Assembly: GCF_024834045.1 (NCBI RefSeq)
Contig: NZ_JANUXW010000001.1
Coordinates: 186,001-250,000, forward strand
Source: Neisseria montereyensis
GTDB taxonomy: Bacteria > Pseudomonadota > Gammaproteobacteria > Burkholderiales > Neisseriaceae
Length of the DNA stretch: 64,000 nucleotides
Direction: 5' to 3'
Both the position numbers and the translations under genes were made by a program. Positions 1 to 9,383 of this stretch are shown here, one piece after another. The notes under the pieces were generated by a model that saw only the letters and a list, made by a program, of their open reading frames with translations, was not told where the DNA came from and searched no databases. How positions within the stretch are numbered: position 1 is the stretch's first letter; each line of letters opens with the position of its first letter.

Positions 1-2070
1 TATGATTTATACAGTCAGCTCCAAATTAAAATGCCTGCCGGTAAAGTCGGTTATTTGGGAGCGGCTTTAGCGGCGACGGATGCGGCCGAATATGCAGCGG
101 CTAAAAATCAGATTGAAGCTTACAAGCAGCGTTTTGGAGACGATGCGGATATACGACAGGCTGAAAATTATCTAAATCAGTTTATCTTGCCATTGTCCGT
201 GCAGTTGGTGCAACAGCAGAAGCAGTTGGAAGCCAATCCGGAAAGTCGTGACAATGTATTGGCTTTATACCGTACCGCAGCGCGGATGCAACTCTTTCCG
301 CTTCAAGAACGGTTGATGGAGCGTTATCCGAATTATTTTAACGAACAGGATAAATTGTGGTTGGAAGCCACGGAGGCCGCTATATCGCTGCGTGCTTCGC
401 GCAGTGCGGGACATTCACCAAAAATACAAGAGGCTTACCAACGTCTAAGTGCCGTTGTCGATAAAACGGTACCGGGTACGGGCATTCACACTCAGGCTTT
501 GCGCGACCGTATGGCTGCAGCAGTTGCTGTTGGTAAAAATAAGCAGGCTTTGGAAGATTACCGTATTTTGGAAAAGCAAGGCGTGCAACCGCCTTATGTA
601 CAGAAAGAGTATGTCCAAGCTTTGTTAATGTCCGGCAGTCCCAATAAAGCGGGGCCTATATTGGATGCCGAGAGAAAGCGGCAGGAAAGCACGAAAAGCG
701 GCAAGATTAATCCGGAGCTGGTTGAGCTGCTGGTTCGTAAAGAGTCGGATTTAATGCATTTCGATAAGGCCGAAGAAAATGTCAAATTATGGAATACAAG
801 TCAATATATTCCTGATTTTACACATAATGTTCAAATTAAAAATCCATATTATGAGACTGCATATTTTTGGAATGCCCGCCTGAAAGCGTGGAAAGGTGAT
901 GCAAAAGGTGCGCAGGTGTTGATGGATAGCTGGCTTGACGAGCATCCCGCCGATCCGTGGGCCATGATATTGCAGGGTGAATTTAAGCAGTCAGACGGTA
1001 AAGAAGATGAGGCGGTGGCTTATTTTGATGAAGCACGCGAGTATTTGCCGGAACGGGAACAACAATTTATAGATGCCAAATCGGCAACAGCCTATATGGC
1101 CGCAGGCAATTGGTCTGCCGTTAATGACTTGGCCATAGGATTATCACGCGATGAAGTCGGCCTCAATGATTTTTGGCGAGCCTATGATTTGGAACGTGCG
1201 GCACAACTGAATATTTCCGGTTCCGCAATGAAAGCGACTTCACCGGAAGACGGTACGGAATGGAGCGAGACCATGCAATTATATAGTCCGCGCAGCCGTG
1301 AAGGGCATCGTGCTTATGTGCTTCAACAGCGTATTCATGTTCCTAATCACGGTGATCAATTGGCAAGCGGCCGCGTCGGCGCAGGCCTAGAAGTAAATTT
1401 GCATCCGTTTGTGGTTCAGGCGGAAGCAGGTCGGGGAACCCAGCTCAACGATAAAGGCTATGGCTCTTTGGGTGTGGACTATCGTGTAAATGATGATTTA
1501 AGCCTGAATGCCCGCGCTGCTATCAATAGTGAAAACACACCGGTCAAAGCGTTAAAGCAAGGTGTGTATGCCGATGAATATTCGATTGGTGCAAGGTATA
1601 ACCCTTCGGCCAAAACAACGGTTGGTGCAAGTGCCGGTATCTTCAAGTTTGATGACGGCAATACCCGCAAGAGTGCCGGTATTTGGCTGAATCATAATAT
1701 TTTCCAATATAACCGTTGGAAGTTAGACGGTTCTTTATCTGCCGACTATGGCAGAAATAAAAATATTCCCGAAGCATTTTATTATAACCCTGAAAAGAAT
1801 AAGAGTTTTGATGGTCTCTTGGCTCTGACTTATACCATTCCGATGGACAACCAAATTATTTTCAGACAAACCCTAAGCGGCGGCGCAGGGCGCTATAGCC
1901 AAACGGGACGGAAAACCGAAAACACTTGGCAGATTAAATACGGGCATGGTTGGAGCTTCGGTCGTCGCGCGGTATTGGGATATGAATTCGGCCGTCGTCA
2001 AGCCGTATATGACGGCGCACCCGAATATCACAATTTCGGCAGTCTCAATCTTAGCCTGAAATTATATTGA
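1..2070 (+). CDS. pgaA: PgaA, poly-beta-1,6-GlcNAc export porin (5' partial)
   Basis: Outer-membrane secretin-like porin that carries poly-N-acetylglucosamine out of the cell. The frame is open from base 1, so the N-terminus and signal peptide lie upstream; the first in-window Met (31) is not the true start. About 690 residues remain, against roughly 800 in E. coli PgaA. The N-terminal two-thirds are helical and TPR-like (alternating A/Y/L-rich repeats); from about residue 420 of the visible part the sequence changes to alternating polar and aromatic beta-strands (GAGLEVNLHPF, SIGARYNPSAKT), ending in LSLKLY with the terminal aromatic residue typical of outer-membrane barrels. It is followed by pgaB, pgaC and pgaD on the same strand, which fixes its role. 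A DUS lies just downstream at 2092. Confidence 0.93.
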   Translation, partial: YDLYSQLQIKMPAGKVGYLGAALAATDAAEYAAAKNQIEAYKQRFGDDADIRQAENYLNQFILPLSVQLVQQQKQLEANPESRDNVLALYRTAARMQLFPLQERLMERYPNYFNEQDKLWLEATEAAISLRASRSAGHSPKIQEAYQRLSAVVDKTVPGTGIHTQALRDRMAAAVAVGKNKQALEDYRILEKQGVQPPYVQKEYVQALLMSGSPNKAGPILDAERKRQESTKSGKINPELVELLVRKESDLMHFDKAEENVKLWNTSQYIPDFTHNVQIKNPYYETAYFWNARLKAWKGDAKGAQVLMDSWLDEHPADPWAMILQGEFKQSDGKEDEAVAYFDEAREYLPEREQQFIDAKSATAYMAAGNWSAVNDLAIGLSRDEVGLNDFWRAYDLERAAQLNISGSAMKATSPEDGTEWSETMQLYSPRSREGHRAYVLQQRIHVPNHGDQLASGRVGAGLEVNLHPFVVQAEAGRGTQLNDKGYGSLGVDYRVNDDLSLNARAAINSENTPVKALKQGVYADEYSIGARYNPSAKTTVGASAGIFKFDDGNTRKSAGIWLNHNIFQYNRWKLDGSLSADYGRNKNIPEAFYYNPEKNKSFDGLLALTYTIPMDNQIIFRQTLSGGAGRYSQTGRKTENTWQIKYGHGWSFGRRAVLGYEFGRRQAVYDGAPEYHNFGSLNLSLKLY

Positions 2071-2167
2071 TAGATAACTGAATAAAAGATTTTCAGACGG
2101 CCTACAGATTTCTGACTGCCTGAAAGCCGATTCATCATGTTAACCAAATATTAGAAAAGCAAACAAA

Positions 2168-4093
2168 ATGAAATATACCCACCTGCTTGCCGGTCTGTTT
2201 TTAGCCTGCGGTTTACAAACGGTTTATGCCGCCGATGTACGCTACGGGGTGATTTGTTATCACGATGTGATTGATGGGGCTCAATCTCTCGGAAGTGTGG
2301 ATGTAGCAAATGATATGGCGGATATGAAAGGCGAAATGAAACGCCAATATTTTCCGCAAACCATTACTGTCGAACGGTTGACAGCACATTTTAACTGGCT
2401 GCGTGATAACGGTTATACACCGGTGAGCTTCAAACAGATTGAAGATGCGCGTGCAGGCAAAGGCGAGCTGCCGCCCAAGCCGGTATTACTCACTTTCGAC
2501 GATGGTTATGCCAGTTTTTACACCAAAATTTATCCGTTATTGAAGGCTTATAACTATCCGGCTGTTTTTGCTTTGGTGACTTCCTGGTTGGAGCAGCCGG
2601 AAGGCAGCATGATTACTTATGGTAAAGAAAAATTGCCGCGCTCCGCTTTTATTACTTGGGCACAAATGCGTGAAATGGTGCAAAGCGGTTTAGTCGAAGT
2701 GGCTTCGCATACGCATGACCTGCATCACAGTGTGACCGGAAATCCTTATGGTACGCAGTTTGCCGCTATGTTCCCCGAATATAAAAACGGCCGTTATGAA
2801 ACAAAAGCCGAGTATGAAAAACGCATACGCGATGATTTGCAAAAATCGGTAGATATCATCACCAAACGTACAGGGTTTCGCCCGAATGTTTTAGTGTGGC
2901 CTTACGGGCAATTTAGTCAGGAAGCGCAGGCCATTGCCCACAGTGTGGGGCTCACCAATGACTTTACTTTATTTGATAACACACTGAATACCGTTGAACA
3001 GCATAGTATCGGTAGGGCTTTGGTGGATAACGAAACCGGTTATGCCCTTATGAAAGCCTATTTGGATGAAGCCATATATACGCCGCCGCACCAACGGGCG
3101 ATGTATATCGATTTGGACTCTCTTTACGATGCCGATCCGAAAAAATTGGAAAGTAAATTCGATAAGTTGATTGAGCGGGTTTACAAAATGGGTGTAACTA
3201 CCGTCTATCTGCAAGCTTTTTCTGATGAAGATGGCGACGGACTGGTGGATTCGGCCTATTTCCCCAATCGGCATTTAAAAATGAAAGCCGATTTGTTCAG
3301 CCGTGTTGCATGGCAGATGATGACCCGTTCCGGTGTGAAAGTTTATGCACAGATGCCTATGACGGCCTTTGATTTGGGTGATGGCTATGAATACATCACC
3401 GATAAGGATAGCGGTCGTACAAGTGCGCGTAAGAAATTGTATTTATCCCCATCCAGTAGTCAAAACCGCCAAGCGGTCGTCGATCTTTATGAAGATTTGG
3501 CTTTCAACAGCCGGTTTAACGGGTTGGTATTCGGCGAGGATAGTTTGATAGCAGGCGACGGAGGCAATATTGCCATGAAGCGCCCTGTATCCGATGTCGT
3601 TTTAGAAGGGCAGCAAAGAAGCAATCTAATCAATTATTCCAATCTACTTAAGCAGGCGGTATTGAAATACAGCTTCAACGGACCTCAAGAATTAAAGACT
3701 GTTCGCAATCTGTATGTAGAAGGAAATGATATAGAGGTAAAACAAAGGCTTACTGCATATTTGCCGCTGTTTACACAGAATTATAACTATACCGCCATTA
3801 TCGCTATGCCTTATGAGTCAGGTGGTGTGAAAACCAATCGTCAAGCCGCAGAAAAATGGATGAGCGGACTGGTTGCAGATGTGAAAGACAGTGGTGTGCC
3901 GTTGGATAAAACCGTATTTGAACTTCAATCTGTTGATGTGGATACCAGACAGCCGATTGATAGTAGAGAAATGGTTAGCTGGATGCAGCTGTTGAGAAAA
4001 GAAGGCGTGAAAAACTTGGCTTATTCGCCGGATGATTATCTGGGGAATCAGCCGTTAATGGAAAATGTTCGACCGATATTTTCAGTAAAGTAA
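2168..4093 (+). CDS. pgaB: PgaB, poly-GlcNAc N-deacetylase
   Basis: Periplasmic, probably outer-membrane-anchored enzyme that partly de-N-acetylates poly-beta-1,6-GlcNAc before export through PgaA. 641 residues, close to E. coli PgaB (672). The N-terminal polysaccharide deacetylase domain has YHDV at 31-34, the TFDDGY motif with metal/catalytic Asp 111-112, and SHTHDLH with His181 and His186 in the metal-site spacing. The C-terminal half (from about 310, MYIDLDSLYDADPKK, YLQAFSDEDGDGLVD) is the PgaB-specific glycoside-hydrolase-like domain. The signal peptide contains FLAC with Cys14, an imperfect lipobox; cleavage after VYA at about 21 is the alternative. It starts 97 bases after pgaA and is almost certainly co-transcribed. 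Confidence 0.95.
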   Translation: MKYTHLLAGLFLACGLQTVYAADVRYGVICYHDVIDGAQSLGSVDVANDMADMKGEMKRQYFPQTITVERLTAHFNWLRDNGYTPVSFKQIEDARAGKGELPPKPVLLTFDDGYASFYTKIYPLLKAYNYPAVFALVTSWLEQPEGSMITYGKEKLPRSAFITWAQMREMVQSGLVEVASHTHDLHHSVTGNPYGTQFAAMFPEYKNGRYETKAEYEKRIRDDLQKSVDIITKRTGFRPNVLVWPYGQFSQEAQAIAHSVGLTNDFTLFDNTLNTVEQHSIGRALVDNETGYALMKAYLDEAIYTPPHQRAMYIDLDSLYDADPKKLESKFDKLIERVYKMGVTTVYLQAFSDEDGDGLVDSAYFPNRHLKMKADLFSRVAWQMMTRSGVKVYAQMPMTAFDLGDGYEYITDKDSGRTSARKKLYLSPSSSQNRQAVVDLYEDLAFNSRFNGLVFGEDSLIAGDGGNIAMKRPVSDVVLEGQQRSNLINYSNLLKQAVLKYSFNGPQELKTVRNLYVEGNDIEVKQRLTAYLPLFTQNYNYTAIIAMPYESGGVKTNRQAAEKWMSGLVADVKDSGVPLDKTVFELQSVDVDTRQPIDSREMVSWMQLLRKEGVKNLAYSPDDYLGNQPLMENVRPIFSVK

Positions 4094-4266
4094 TCAAATA
4101 AATATAGATGTAAATGGGTTGCTTGAGTAAGCCTCTTATTGCGTTATGTGTAAAGGAGGCCGTCTGAAAAATGTGACGCCAAAATATGAATGTCATTGCT
4201 TTGACAAGCAAATGAATAAAGAAAATTGGTTGCCGATACAAACAATACCAATAAGGAATATACCAA

Positions 4267-5493
4267 ATGGACTGGTATGAATATTTAGCCGTTTTCGTCA
4301 TGCTATATCCGGGCATTATGGCCATGTATTGGACGTTATCCGGTCTGTTTTATTTTCTGTTTTGGGAAAGCCGTACGGAAGAGCCGGAATATGCTTTCCG
4401 GGAATATGCACCTATGGTTAGTGTGCTGATTCCCTGCTACAACGAAGCAGACAATCTGGATATTTCTATCCCGCATCTATTAAATCTGACCTATCCGAAC
4501 TACGAACTTATTTTTATTAACGACGGCAGTAGCGACAATACTTTGGAAATTATCCGCCGTTGGGCCTTGGAGGCCGAGAAAATTGTTGTTATCGACCAGC
4601 CGAACAACGGTAAAGCGGTGGCTATGAACACCGGTGCACGGCATGCGCAGGGCGAATATATCGTCGGTATCGACGGCGATGCCATTTTGGATTACAGCGC
4701 CATTGAATACATGATTCAGAATATGGAAAACAATCCTGATTTAGGTGCGGTAACCGGTAACCCGCGTGTCCGCAACCGCAGTACCGTTTTGGGCAAACTC
4801 CAAGTGGCAGAATTCAGTTCCATTATCGGTTTGATTAAACGCTCACAAAGCGTAGTAGGCACTTTATTTACCGTATCCGGTGTAATCATGTGTATCCGCA
4901 AGGAAGTACTAAATGAAATCGGCGGTTGGAGCGACAACATGATTACAGATGATATTGATATCAGTTGGAAAACCCAGATGGCCGGCTACAACATTGCTTA
5001 CGAACCACGCGCCCTATGTTGGGTGTTGATGCCGGAAACCATCCGCGGCTTATACCGTCAGCGGTTACGTTGGGCGCAGGGCGGTGCCGAAGTCATTATG
5101 AAATATTTAAAACATATCTGGAAGCTGAAAAATATCCGGTTATGGCCGCTTTATATCGAATATTTCTTAACGCTATTTTGGGCTTATGCTTTATTCATTA
5201 TTACGTTGTTGGGTGTTTTAGGATGGATATTCGGCTATCAACATGACTTTACCCCGTTTAAAGTAGCCAGTTTGATGACATTCATGATGTTCATTTTGCA
5301 GTTTTCAGTGAGCATATTTATCGACAGCCGTTATGAACGGAATTTGTTTCGTTATTTCATCAGTTGTATTTGGTATCCCTATGCATTTTGGTTGATAAAT
5401 AGCGTTACATTGATTCATGGCTTTCCCAAAGCCTTGTTTCGTGACAAACACCGTAAGGCTACATGGGTTAGCCCTGATAGAGGCGTGCAATAA
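4267..5493 (+). CDS. pgaC: PgaC, poly-GlcNAc synthase (GT2)
   Basis: Inner-membrane processive family-2 glycosyltransferase that polymerises UDP-GlcNAc into poly-beta-1,6-GlcNAc. 408 residues. A membrane segment at about 10-33 precedes the catalytic domain; IPCYNE at 55-60, INDGSSD at 84-90, GIDGDA at 134-139 (DxD), TDDIDIS with the general-base Asp at 218-221, and the QxxRW motif QRLRW at 265-269 are all intact. Two to three further membrane helices follow (about 290-385). RBS AAGGAA at 4253-4258 is eight bases before the ATG. The 173-base gap after pgaB holds one DUS (4159) and a 22-codon ORF (4212-4280) that overlaps this start. Confidence 0.96.
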   Translation: MDWYEYLAVFVMLYPGIMAMYWTLSGLFYFLFWESRTEEPEYAFREYAPMVSVLIPCYNEADNLDISIPHLLNLTYPNYELIFINDGSSDNTLEIIRRWALEAEKIVVIDQPNNGKAVAMNTGARHAQGEYIVGIDGDAILDYSAIEYMIQNMENNPDLGAVTGNPRVRNRSTVLGKLQVAEFSSIIGLIKRSQSVVGTLFTVSGVIMCIRKEVLNEIGGWSDNMITDDIDISWKTQMAGYNIAYEPRALCWVLMPETIRGLYRQRLRWAQGGAEVIMKYLKHIWKLKNIRLWPLYIEYFLTLFWAYALFIITLLGVLGWIFGYQHDFTPFKVASLMTFMMFILQFSVSIFIDSRYERNLFRYFISCIWYPYAFWLINSVTLIHGFPKALFRDKHRKATWVSPDRGVQ

Positions 5494-5531
5494 AAGTAAT
5501 TGATACTTCAATAATAAGAAAGGAGCATATT

Positions 5532-5819
5532 ATGACGGAACAAATGCAAGATCTACGCGAATTAATGGTGATTCATAAAGCGCGTAATCCCAACAGGGTA
5601 ATCAGTACCAAAAGCATGTTGATTTTTATTATTACATGGTCGTTGTGGTTGTTGACAGCTTATCTGATTGTCCGTGAACACCAAGCATTACTATATAACC
5701 CTATTATCGGTGACTGGACATTGGAAGAGTTGTGCAAAGCTGCTGCCATTATTGTGTTGGGGCAATTGAACATATTGTTATTGTGGTCAATTTTTATAGC
5801 AGGTAAGTCACGGGATTGA
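5532..5819 (+). CDS. pgaD: PgaD-like accessory membrane protein
   Basis: Small inner-membrane partner of PgaC; in E. coli PgaC and PgaD together form the c-di-GMP-responsive synthase. 95 residues, shorter than E. coli PgaD (137). Two hydrophobic segments at about 28-47 and 69-90 are separated by a short loop containing GDWTLEELCK. RBS AAAGGAG lies at about 5519-5525. Sequence similarity within PgaD proteins is low, so the call leans on position directly after pgaC (38 bases), size and topology. It is the last gene before a strong terminator, closing the pga operon. Confidence 0.8.
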   Translation: MTEQMQDLRELMVIHKARNPNRVISTKSMLIFIITWSLWLLTAYLIVREHQALLYNPIIGDWTLEELCKAAAIIVLGQLNILLLWSIFIAGKSRD

Positions 5820-5837
5820 TAAAGATTTTTATTACCT

Positions 5838-5881
5838 AGCAAGAGGGCCGTCTGAAAATATTTTCAGGCGGCCCTCTTGCT
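5838..5881 (+). terminator. pga operon terminator (paired DUS)
   Basis: A 22-base inverted repeat (5838-5859 with 5860-5881) built on a DUS and an imperfect second DUS (CAGGCGGCC). It lies 19 bases after pgaD. Confidence 0.8.
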
Positions 5882-5919
5882 ATAAAAAGTCTTAAAGGCG
5901 GTTATAAAAAGTCTTAAAG
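5881..5919. repeat. 17-base direct repeat upstream of acnB
   Basis: TATAAAAAGTCTTAAAG occurs at 5881-5897 and again at 5903-5919, a 22-base period (two turns of helix). It lies between the pga terminator and acnB. It could be a paired regulator site or a simple local duplication. Confidence 0.6.
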
Positions 5920-6081
5920 AAAGTTCCTATTTATACGATTTTAGTTTATTATCTATAGACTACGGTATACAACATATTATGCCATTGTTGCGGATAAACC
6001 GAATGATTTGTTTGTGTCGATGCTGTATTTTTATGTTATATGCCACCCCTGAGAAGAAAAATCACTAAAAGGAACCACGAG

Positions 6082-8667
6082 ATGTTAGAAGCTTATCGCA
6101 AAGCTGCCGCAGAGCGCGAAGCTCTGGGCATTCCCGCCCTCCCACTCACCGCACAACAGACTGCCGAATTAGTCGAACTGTTGAAAAATCCGCCTGAAGG
6201 CGAAGGTGAGTTCTTAGTCGAATTGCTTGCCCACCGCGTACCGCCCGGTGTGGACGATGCTTCCAAAGTGAAAGCATCTTTCCTTGCCGCTGTTGCCGAA
6301 GGTAGTGTCAGCACCCCGCTGATTACACCCGAATACGCAACCGAATTGTTGGGCACGATGCTCGGTGGCTACAATATCCACCCGCTAATCGAACTCTTAG
6401 ATAATGAAAAACTGGCACCGATTGCCGCTCAAGCCCTGAAACATACATTATTGATGTTCGATGCATTCCATGATGTTCAGGAAAAAGCCGAACAAGGCAA
6501 TGAATATGCCAAAGCCGTTATGGAATCTTGGGCCAATGCCGAATGGTTTACCGAGCGTGAAAAAGTGCCTGAAAAAATTACCGTAACCGTTTTCAAAGTA
6601 GACGGTGAAACCAATACCGATGATTTGTCTCCCGCACCGGATGCATGGTCGCGTCCGGATATCCCGCTGCATGCCTTGGCTATGCTGAAAAACCCGCGCG
6701 ACGGTATTACACCCGATAAATCCGGCGAAATCGGTCCTATCAAATTGTTGGAAGAATTAAAAGCCAAAGGCCACCCTGTGGCTTATGTCGGTGACGTAGT
6801 CGGTACCGGTTCTTCGCGTAAATCCGCTACCAACTCTGTGATTTGGCATACCGGTTTGGATATTCCGTATGTACCGAACAAACGCTACGGCGGTATCTGC
6901 TTGGGCGGTAAAATCGCACCGATTTTCTTCAATACCCAAGAAGACTCCGGCGCATTGCCGATTGAAGTAGATGTATCAGCGTTGAAAATGGGAGATGTTG
7001 TCGACATCCTGCCTTATGAAGGCAAAATTGTGAAAGACGGCGAAACCGTAGCCGAATTCGAATTGAAATCAGAAGTGTTGCTGGACGAAGTTCAAGCCGG
7101 TGGTCGTATTAACCTGATTATCGGTCGCGGCTTGACTGCCAAAGCCCGCGAAGCTTTAGGCCTGCCTGCTTCTACCGAATTCCGCTTGCCGAAAGCACCT
7201 GCCGAAAGCAATGCCGGCTTCTCTTTGGCACAAAAAATGGTTGGCCGTGCTTGCGGCCTGCCTGAAGGCAAAGGTGTTCGTCCGGGTACTTATTGCGAAC
7301 CGCGTATGACTACAGTGGGCTCACAAGATACCACCGGCCCGATGACCCGTGACGAGTTGAAAGACTTGGCTTGTTTAGGCTTCTCTGCCGATTTGGTGAT
7401 GCAGTCTTTCTGTCACACTGCTGCTTATCCGAAACCGATTGACGTGAAAACCCACAAAGAGCTGCCTGCGTTTATCTCTACCCGTGGCGGTGTATCTTTG
7501 AATCCGGGTGACGGTGTGATTCACTCATGGTTAAACCGTTTGCTGTTACCCGATACCGTAGGTACCGGTGGTGACTCGCATACCCGTTTCCCATTGGGTA
7601 TTTCCTTCCCGGCAGGTTCAGGTTTGGTGGCGTTTGCTGCGGCAACCGGTGTAATGCCGTTGGATATGCCTGAGTCTGTATTGGTACGCTTCAGTGGTAA
7701 ATTGCAACCGGGTGTTACCCTGCGTGACTTGGTGAATGCCATTCCGTTGTATGCCATTAAAGAAGGCTTGCTGACCGTAGCTAAAGCCGGTAAGAAAAAC
7801 ATCTTCTCCGGCCGCATTCTGGAAATCGAAGGCTTGCCCGATTTGAAAGTAGAACAAGCATTTGAATTGTCTGATGCTTCCGCCGAACGTTCTGCTGCCG
7901 GTTGTACCGTGAAACTGAACAAAGAGCCGATCATCGAATACATGAAATCTAATGTTGTATTGATGAAAAACATGATTGCCAACGGCTATAAAGATCCGCG
8001 TACTTTAGAGCGCCGTATTAAAGCGATGGAAGCATGGTTGGCCGATCCGCAATTATTGGAAGCCGATAAAGATGCCGAATACGCTGCAGTTATCGAAATC
8101 AATATGGACGATATTAAAGAGCCTATCGTGGCTTGTCCGAACGATCCCGATGATGTGAAGTTCATGACTGAAGTATCCGGTACGAAGATCGACGAAGTAT
8201 TTATCGGTTCTTGTATGACCAATATCGGTCACTTCCGTGCTGCTTCCAAACTGTTGGAAGGTAAGAGTGATATTCCGGTACGCTTATGGATTGCGCCGCC
8301 AACTAAAATGGATGCCCATGAATTGAGCGAAGAAGGCCACTATGGTGTATTGGGTCGTGCCGGTGCCCGTATGGAAATGCCGGGTTGCTCTCTGTGTATG
8401 GGTAACCAAGCGCAGGTGCATGAAGGTGCGACTGTAATGTCCACTTCAACCCGTAACTTCCCGAACCGCTTGGGTAAAAACTCAAACGTGTTCTTGGGTT
8501 CTGCCGAGTTGGCGGCAATCTGCTCGAAACTGGGTAAAATCCCGACACTTGAAGAGTATCAAGCCAATATCGGTATTATTAACGAGCAAGGTGCAGAAAT
8601 TTACCGTTATATGAACTTTAACGAAATCGACACTTATAACGAAGTAGCCGAAAAAGTAAACGTATAA
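6082..8667 (+). CDS. acnB: Aconitate hydratase B
   Basis: TCA-cycle enzyme interconverting citrate and isocitrate through a [4Fe-4S] cluster; also 2-methylisocitrate dehydratase activity in relatives. The start is set at 6082 (MLEAYRK, RBS AAGGAA at 6069-6074); an upstream in-frame ATG at 6040 would add 14 residues with no family support. 861 residues against 865 in E. coli, with near-continuous identity. Cluster cysteines are Cys711 (GSCMTN), Cys769 and Cys772 (CSLCMGN). The N-terminal HEAT-like domain, swivel domain ([15 protein letters not shown]) and catalytic domains are complete. Single-gene unit between two terminators. Confidence 0.98.
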   Translation: MLEAYRKAAAEREALGIPALPLTAQQTAELVELLKNPPEGEGEFLVELLAHRVPPGVDDASKVKASFLAAVAEGSVSTPLITPEYATELLGTMLGGYNIHPLIELLDNEKLAPIAAQALKHTLLMFDAFHDVQEKAEQGNEYAKAVMESWANAEWFTEREKVPEKITVTVFKVDGETNTDDLSPAPDAWSRPDIPLHALAMLKNPRDGITPDKSGEIGPIKLLEELKAKGHPVAYVGDVVGTGSSRKSATNSVIWHTGLDIPYVPNKRYGGICLGGKIAPIFFNTQEDSGALPIEVDVSALKMGDVVDILPYEGKIVKDGETVAEFELKSEVLLDEVQAGGRINLIIGRGLTAKAREALGLPASTEFRLPKAPAESNAGFSLAQKMVGRACGLPEGKGVRPGTYCEPRMTTVGSQDTTGPMTRDELKDLACLGFSADLVMQSFCHTAAYPKPIDVKTHKELPAFISTRGGVSLNPGDGVIHSWLNRLLLPDTVGTGGDSHTRFPLGISFPAGSGLVAFAAATGVMPLDMPESVLVRFSGKLQPGVTLRDLVNAIPLYAIKEGLLTVAKAGKKNIFSGRILEIEGLPDLKVEQAFELSDASAERSAAGCTVKLNKEPIIEYMKSNVVLMKNMIANGYKDPRTLERRIKAMEAWLADPQLLEADKDAEYAAVIEINMDDIKEPIVACPNDPDDVKFMTEVSGTKIDEVFIGSCMTNIGHFRAASKLLEGKSDIPVRLWIAPPTKMDAHELSEEGHYGVLGRAGARMEMPGCSLCMGNQAQVHEGATVMSTSTRNFPNRLGKNSNVFLGSAELAAICSKLGKIPTLEEYQANIGIINEQGAEIYRYMNFNEIDTYNEVAEKVNV

Positions 8668-8720
8668 TGGCAAAGATTCAGACGGCCTTTAAATTGGATT
8701 AAAGCAGCTGTCTGAAAAAA

Positions 8721-8755
8721 AGAAGCCGGATAGTTTAAGCTATCCGGTTTCTTTT
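8721..8755 (+). terminator. acnB terminator
   Basis: Hairpin GCCGGATAG / CTATCCGG flanked by an A-run and followed by TTTCTTTTT, a classic rho-independent terminator about 55 bases after acnB. Confidence 0.8.
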
Positions 8756-8756
8756 T

Positions 8757-8794
8757 GATTAAAGCCGTCTGAACAATTTCAGACGGCTTTAATC
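8757..8794. terminator. Paired-DUS hairpin between convergent genes
   Basis: Inverted DUS pair (8764-8773 with 8778-8787) extended by GATTAAA/TTTAATC. It lies between acnB (+) and the hydrolase (-) and could stop both. Confidence 0.7.
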
Positions 8795-8826
8795 GCATGA
8801 TTTATTCATAAAATTTTAGTGATAAC

Positions 8827-9366
8827 TTAAGCTAATAACATTTCCTGTAATAGCTTTGCTCCCCATTGCCAACCGTTTAAACCTTGGTTCAGACGGCCTT
8901 CTTGTGGGGCTATCAATAACCGTGCGCCCCATAGTGCGGCTTGTTGCTGCGCCCATTCTTCGGCGCAAACGGTATCTTGGTTACCGATAACCAATGCTGT
9001 CGGGCAGTGGCAACGTACCCGCATTAGCGTATGCTGTTCGTCATCGGGAAAAACCGCAGGATTGGGTGACACCAACATCATGGTGCGGATACGCTTTTGT
9101 GTATGAACCCCGGCCAGATAGAGCCATGCCAGCCAGCCCGATACACCCGAACCGTGTGCAACCACGGCGATATTTTTACTGTATATTGTGGCAAAGGCCG
9201 TCTGAATAGTAGTTTGCCATTCTTGAATATTTTGATGGCGGGATATTTCGGCCATCCGGACGGTCGGATAGCTGACGGCCCAACGGTCTATCCACATTTT
9301 GGGTTCGTCGGCATCGCGTATCAGCAGCAGGGTTAAATCTTCGAGGTCTTGGCTGTGCATAATCAA
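8827..9366 (-). CDS. RBBP9/YdeN-like alpha/beta hydrolase, probably catalytically impaired
   Basis: 179-residue cytoplasmic alpha/beta-hydrolase fold protein of the RBBP9/YdeN serine hydrolase type. Recognisable parts are the nucleophile region (IAVVAHGSGVSGWLAW), the acid loop (GNQDTVCAEEW) and the C-terminal loop ending in GLNGWQWG. Family members usually carry HSLG at the nucleophile elbow and GHxN at the catalytic His. Here these read HGSG and GRLN, so both Ser and His are out of register or missing. The GRLN stretch is encoded by an exact DUS (8888-8899 including flank); a second DUS at 9197 is also in frame. It starts 17 bases after xthA and probably shares its transcript. Substrate unknown. 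Confidence 0.7.
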   Translation of the reverse strand: MIMHSQDLEDLTLLLIRDADEPKMWIDRWAVSYPTVRMAEISRHQNIQEWQTTIQTAFATIYSKNIAVVAHGSGVSGWLAWLYLAGVHTQKRIRTMMLVSPNPAVFPDDEQHTLMRVRCHCPTALVIGNQDTVCAEEWAQQQAALWGARLLIAPQEGRLNQGLNGWQWGAKLLQEMLLA

Positions 9367-9383
9367 TTAAGTTGCTTTTATCT

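Noticed and set aside
3975-4325. 116-codon minus-strand ORF across the pgaB-pgaC gap
   Set aside because: Antisense shadow of pgaB and pgaC with no motif or RBS.
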